Source: Polytrichum commune (Eukaryota; Streptophyta; Polytrichopsida; Polytrichales; Polytrichaceae). Taken from it: a stretch of 64,000 nt of DNA. A program made the position numbers and the translations under genes. Positions 59,529 to 64,000 of the stretch are shown here, piece after piece. The stretch covers positions 20,693,501 to 20,757,500 of the forward strand of contig OX485805.1 of assembly GCA_950295325.1 (NCBI GenBank), given 5' to 3'. Every line of letters starts with the position of its first letter. Position 1 is the stretch's first letter. The notes under the pieces were generated by a model, which saw only the letters and a program-made list of their open reading frames with translations, was not told where the DNA came from and made no database searches.

Positions 59529-59956
59529 GGGGCACTTTATATTAGGGCCCATTTCTAAGGCCCATTTCCAAACCCTAGGCATCAACCAATGAGAGTGCTT
59601 AGATTGCCCAAATGGGCCCTAATATGGGCCCAAGGGCTTTATATTGAGAGTCCGCCCACTTCACCCAACTTCCGTCATATAGTCATTTATGACTTTATGA
59701 CTTTAGTTCAAGCAAGGGCATAATTCATTGAAGCCCAAGTGGGCCATGGATTGGGCCTTACAATATAAAGTCCCTAGGCCCGTTTGGAAGGCCCACTTTA
59801 AAGTAGAATTTCCAATTTGGGCCCTACAAGTGGGCCTATGGACTTTATATTGCAAGGCCCACTCTACGGTCCACTTTGTAAAGTAGGGCTAAAGTTAAGG
59901 CCCACTTCAAGTCCAAGAGGGCTCAACTCCAAATGGGCCCTAATTTAAAGTGCCCC
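59529..59956. mobile_element. Tourist/PIF-like MITE, GGGCCC-rich, 428 bp
   Basis: Left end GGGGCACTTTATATTAGGGC and right end GGGCCCTAATTTAAAGTGCC(CC) are inverted and flanked by TAA on both sides. The inside is dense in GGGCCC and AGGCCCACTT words in both orientations, so it can fold strongly. No coding. Confidence 0.75.
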
Positions 59957-60038
59957 TAAGATAAGGTAGGATGACTTGTGAAGCTGATACCGGCTATAAG
60001 ACATTGTTTACATGTTGTCTAGGGTTGACATTAACTTA

Positions 60039-60937
60039 GGGCAACTTCACACAAGAGCCAAGAGCCGTGACCATGAAATTGTGAGAGCCCAAAAGAAAGT
60101 GTCCAAATGCCGTCCCAAAACACCTCCAACATCATGTAGTGTGGTCACAAATCCTCAAGTGTAGTGTGAAGCCATGTGAGGCACCATGGGCCTTGGCTTG
60201 GTGGTTAGGACTCATGGCCCCCAATGAGGAGGTTGTGGGTTCTATTCCCCATGCCAGCGTGATGCTCACCACCTTAGTCCACCCAACTATGGTGGGGGGT
60301 CCTTGGACCTTGTTGTATGGGTACCTCAAAGCCCTTCGGGGGGATACCATGTCCGGTATCTTCAAGGCACTAGTGGCTAGCTAGGAACTAGTATAGTGTG
60401 TCACTATAGTGTCCATCCTCGAAAGGGGAGAGTAGTATTATCCCAATGTCCCAATGCCCCCTTGTCCCCTTGTCCGGCGGGCATCGGGTCATTGGCATTA
60501 CGAACGGACACTTTATTCACGCCGGCCCCTTGCTAAAAAGGGACCGGAGTTTCTATCTATCTGAAGCCATGTGTGACAGGCTCCTCAACCAAATGCTATT
60601 TCAATGAATTTCTATTCATGCGGGTCCTTACACATGATAAAATAGAACAACTCAACGGTTGTGAACGTTCAGAGTGCCATAGTCTCCCAGTCTTGTGTTA
60701 GGCCTACTTCCAAGAGGTGATTTTTGAAACTAGTCCAAGTGACCATGAACCACGATCCATTTGATGCCATGTAGGAAACCATATGGACTTTACATCCATC
60801 TTGCATTCACATACTCCGTTGGTCCCTCAAGCGTAGTGTGAAGTGAAGCGAACTTGGACCAGCTCCGCCTTTTCCACCAATGAGAGTGCTTGAAGTGTAA
60901 CGGTCACGGGCTCTCAGTCTCGTGTGTGAAGTGGCCC
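60039..60937. mobile_element. Tourist/PIF-like MITE (family A) split by a SINE
   Basis: Left end GGGCAACTTCACACAAGAGC and right end CTCGTGTGTGAAGTGGCCC, flanked by TTA on both sides. Removing 60179-60562 and one copy of GAAGCCATGTG gives an element of about 504 bp, co-linear with the 9234 copy (505 bp). Confidence 0.85.
60179..60562 (+). mobile_element. tRNA-headed SINE, 384 bp
   Basis: Flanked by an 11-bp direct repeat, GAAGCCATGTG, at 60168-60178 and 60563-60573. The head has an RNA polymerase III A box (TGGCTTGGTGG, 60194-60204) and B box (GGTTCTATTCC, 60238-60248) at tRNA-like spacing. The head does not fold as an intact tRNA, so this is a SINE rather than a tRNA gene. The 3' part (AGTGTCCATCCTCGAAAGGG, then GGACACTTTATTCACGCCGG and GACCGGAGTTTCTATCTATC) matches the last 120 bp of the LINE at 17459. 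It ends in a short TATC repeat. Its transcription would start in the MITE and run on the plus strand. A full-length-looking copy of fairly recent insertion. Confidence 0.85.
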
Positions 60938-61377
60938 TTATGTTGACTGTTGGATCATAAATCACACGTGCAGTACTGAGATTGCACTCAAGAACTAGTC
61001 CAATCGTATCAGCAAGATGCATGTTACTAATAGATATTTCAAAGTTCCGGCAGTCAAAAGATACAAAGCCTTCATGTCGAAATATCCATTCCAAATAACA
61101 TTGACTACAAAGAAATTTAAACCTACAATACTAGGTAGGTAAGAATCGGGTATGTTCGTATGTACATATTGCATGTAGTATAAATTGTGGACTCGTTGGA
61201 GGAGTTTGAGACTCTATCAATTGAAATTTGGGATACTAGCAACTACACTAAAATAGGACTGGAGATACACTTATAGGGTTGCTAGTTGACATTCAAAATG
61301 ATTTATTTATGCATTTTTTGGGTCATGAGTCAAAATGATCAAGTTGTAATGAATGGTTGTAATGGACAAGTTTTCTT

Positions 61378-61622
61378 GGCTGGGGATTCGTGGCACTCAC
61401 TAAAAATCATCCATCCAAGATATTGTGGATGAAGTGGCTCCAATAAAAAAAGCCCCCCTACGGGTTGAGGGCCGATTCATTCGAATGTGACATCACTAGA
61501 CTAATTCGGGGCCTTTGACTCTATTTCCGGAATCAAATTACCCCAAAATAGCCATTTAGATGATTCTTGTGTTTTTTTCATCCGCACGGATGATTTTTAG
61601 TGAGTGCCACGAATCCCCGGCC
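61378..61622. mobile_element. Mutator-like MITE, 245 bp, with 9-bp target duplication
   Basis: Inverted ends of about 37 bp: GGCTGGGGATTCGTGGCACT on the left and AGTGCCACGAATCCCCGGCC on the right, with TCACTAAAAATCATCC just inside. Flanked by AGTTTTCTT at 61369-61377 and 61623-61631. A 9-bp duplication is characteristic of Mutator elements. No coding. Confidence 0.85.
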
Positions 61623-61631
61623 AGTTTTCTT

Positions 61632-62255
61632 CTAGTGACTCCGCATCCAATGTAACGTACGTGCAACCTATGTTGCCACCAACAAATCAATCATTATAGG
61701 TCCTCCCTTGTGACCTAACTCCATTTTTTAGGAACAAAAATGCATTCTATCGTCAACTTCAAATTTGGATACAAAAAAAAGAAAACACCGAATGGCATTC
61801 TTCATTATCCATAATAGTGCGGCCAAAATGCAGATACTCATAGGGTATGTAGTCTTAAAATTGTATATGACCTTAAATGGTTTCGAGCGTATGAGTACAA
61901 ATTCAATTATGAAATGTACATACATGAAAGAAAAGCATTTAAGAAAATCTATGAGCACCACTTCGAGGATTCATAAGAGATTCACTTTCATTCCAAAAGT
62001 AGCGAGACCAACTCTCATGTTTATCATTTGGATTTGCTAATGTGTTCATGTAAGTTTTATTGGATTATGAAACTCCTACATATGTTGGATTGTTGGAAGT
62101 GCTCATTGTAGGACACTTACCCTAAAACAAAACAAAAGGAACAACGTGAACAAAAGAAAGAAAAAAGTACATGTGACTATCAAGTGGTACAGTAGACATG
62201 CAACATCTCTTGATTAAACTTCAATACATGCATACATATACAAGTACTAAGCTTA
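61632..62255. other. no gene recognised
   Basis: AT-rich. The plus-strand frame 61765-62040 is basic and has no recognisable domain or splice context. Confidence 0.5.
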
Positions 62256-62824
62256 GGAGTTGTTTACACCACGAACCATGAAGTCACCCCTTGCTCCTCT
62301 AAAATGTGCGATTGGTTGTTGAAGTCATCCCGGGACCATTGCAATTTACATCACAAAAAAAATGTAAGAGTGACCATGGAACTTGAGGTCCCAAAAGACT
62401 TATTTTCATGCCTACGTCATCCACTGTCATGGTCCAATGGGTTCTGTTATAAAAGAGGCAAAAGAGGTTCTCTTATTGCAAATTTCACGGGACCACAACA
62501 TTAAAATGCAGTTTTAAATTTCAAATTTCAAATTTTTGGGCCGAATGTTATTGTTGTTAAGAGGAAAGAAGAGAGAAGGTCAAACATTAATTTTATTTCC
62601 CCCAAAACTATCCTTTTTGGACATAATATATCGAAAACATCATCAAATCCACTTTTTTTAATGCATTGTCACTTCTCTTCTTCATCCACCTTTGGTTTCC
62701 GCCCAGTGAACGGCCCAAATGACTTGAAAAATGCATTGTTTAGATATGTGACCGTGGAAGTGTGACCATGAAAAAGGGCCATGTGACATGGGACAACTTT
62801 GTGGTCCATGGTGTAAACGGGCCC
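62256..62824. mobile_element. Tourist/PIF-like MITE, 569 bp
   Basis: Left end GGAGTTGTTTACACCACGAA and right end (CCATGGTGTAAACGGGCCC) are imperfect inverted repeats, flanked by TTA on both sides. GACCATG words are frequent within. No coding frame is supported. Confidence 0.65.
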
Positions 62825-63080
62825 TTAGTAGTGTCATCAATTTGGGCCCATTTGAAGGGACGGGCGTAAGATAACGTGATTCTACAATTGACTCACATGG
62901 CAGGCCCGCCTAATCCGCCCAATAAGTGAGTGCCAAGTGTCACATGTAGGATTCAACTATCAAAGGCAACTGCAAGATATTTGTGAAGATGCATCAAGGG
63001 AAACTCATGAAGACTCAAGTACCCTCGCCAGCATGTCAGGGAAATCCCTATGTTATTTATTATGCACTGCATTCATGCCT

Positions 63081-63574
63081 TGATCACATCAATGTTTCCG
63101 ACTGGTTCCAGCCATGAAATTTGTGGGGATTATGTTGAGGAGTAGAGTAGAGGCTCCCATAGCCAATCACTTAAGACACTTTGTGCCACATCTGGAGAAG
63201 TATAAGGCAGTGCCCAAAAAAAATCCGTGCTGGAAGATAAAAATCGAGAGGAGTGCAAATCGTTTGGTGAGTTTTATCCGTCAAATTGAATTATTCGGAA
63301 TTTTTGAAGCCAAAAGTTGGCCCAAACCGTATTAGTATTGTCTGAAGACTGCCACTGCCGCTCATTCCTCCTCACTTTAACACTCCGAACCAAAACACGT
63401 GTCTTGGCACTATTGGTTATGGCTTGATCAAAATTTCGGTACCCTGTAGGTTGTTGACGGGGTTATGGTCTTGAATAAACGCCTCTACTATAGATGTTCG
63501 CCCACCACTTTTCACACTATTATAGCCATAGACAACAACGGATGGTGCCATAAGTGGGCAGTGTGATCAACCCC
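63081..63574. mobile_element. family C element, longest copy, diverged ends
   Basis: The left part (TGCCTTGATCACATCAATG, then AATTTGTGGGGATTATGTTG) and right part (CCCACCACTTTTCACACTATT, then GGCAGTGTGATCAACCCC) match the two halves of the short copies at 10541 and 1511. About 350 bp lie between them here. This is either the uncut interior or a later insertion. A frame inside (63114-63335) lacks a known domain. Confidence 0.5.
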
Positions 63575-64000
63575 ACAAACCCATCAACCATTCAACCCAA
63601 AAGTTATATCATGTGTCTCCTAGTATACCCAAACCTCCGTGATGTCACCCTTTGTAATGTCACTCTCTTTCTTATCTCTGAAACCCTAGGGAATGAATGT
63701 GCTCAATTTAAATATCCCTCCTTGTTGTCACATTTCCCTCTCATATACCATGGGTCTTGACATTAAAATAATCCACCAAATAATTCAAGGCACATGCTCG
63801 CACACAACATGTTGTCGTTGATGTTATTATTGCCGTTATTGCAATGTTGACTTCGTGTTTATCCATGATGTCGCACGTTGCACTAATTCTCTATTAACAC
63901 ACATCCATGTTAACATTGCACACCTCTTTAATATGAAATGCACTTTGGTTGCCACATGCATGATAGTAGGGAGGTTACAATGTATGTAAGGTATGTAGGT

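Noticed and set aside
60194-60248. tRNA-like A and B boxes read as a tRNA gene
   Set aside because: No cloverleaf with an acceptor stem is possible around them, and they lie at the head of a 384-bp insert with a target duplication, so they belong to a SINE.

Overview
The window looks like nuclear DNA of a land plant. It holds two real multi-exon genes of plant type in 64 kb, about 100 to 3,000 bp introns with GT-AG borders, and a background packed with short non-autonomous transposons (Tourist/PIF-like, Mutator-like and unclassified foldback elements), a tRNA-headed SINE and a decayed LINE. No bacterial, organellar or rRNA features were seen. A seed-free lineage (lycophyte, fern or bryophyte) is my guess from the divergence of the two proteins and the unusual LINE, but the sequence alone does not settle this.

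Genes. A four-exon plus-strand gene (coding 32,729-34,201) encodes a 255-residue bHLH-like, ACT-domain transcription regulator with a degenerate basic region. Tail to tail with it, about 3 kb away, a minus-strand gene (coding 45,658 down to 37,189) encodes a plant TMEM209 homologue (cytochrome b561 N-terminal / nuclear envelope family). Seven of its exons join in phase with clear family similarity. The small second exon is uncertain, and one intron uses a GC donor. A PIF/Harbinger transposase relic (51.6-52.0 kb) and a 5'-truncated LINE (17.46-18.37 kb) are the only other recognisable coding remains.

Layout. 1-30 kb: intergenic mosaic of repeats, including Tourist-like MITEs with TTA/TAA target duplications (9.2, 11.2, 20.8, 27.8 kb), eight copies across the window of an AACCGGTT-rich 210-bp family, several foldbacks, the LINE with a perfect 20-bp target duplication, and a palindrome cluster at 23.3-24.3 kb. 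30.5-46.3 kb: the gene island, with a GC-rich leader before the bHLH gene and a telo-box motif upstream of the TMEM209 gene. 46.3-64 kb: more repeats, including the PIF relic, a 1.35-kb near-perfect foldback (55.4-56.8 kb), a MITE interrupted by a SINE (60.0-60.9 kb) and a Mutator-like MITE with a 9-bp target duplication (61.4 kb).

How parts relate. The SINE at 60.2 kb and the LINE fragment at 17.5 kb share their 3' tail, the classic sign that the LINE machinery copies the SINE. The PIF relic is a plausible representative of the enzyme class that moved the Tourist-like MITEs. A tandem array inside TMEM209 intron 1 combines a dispersed repeat family with sequence resembling the end of exon 1. 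Family letters used in the entries (A, B, C, D, E, F, H, L) are my own labels for repeats seen more than once in this window.
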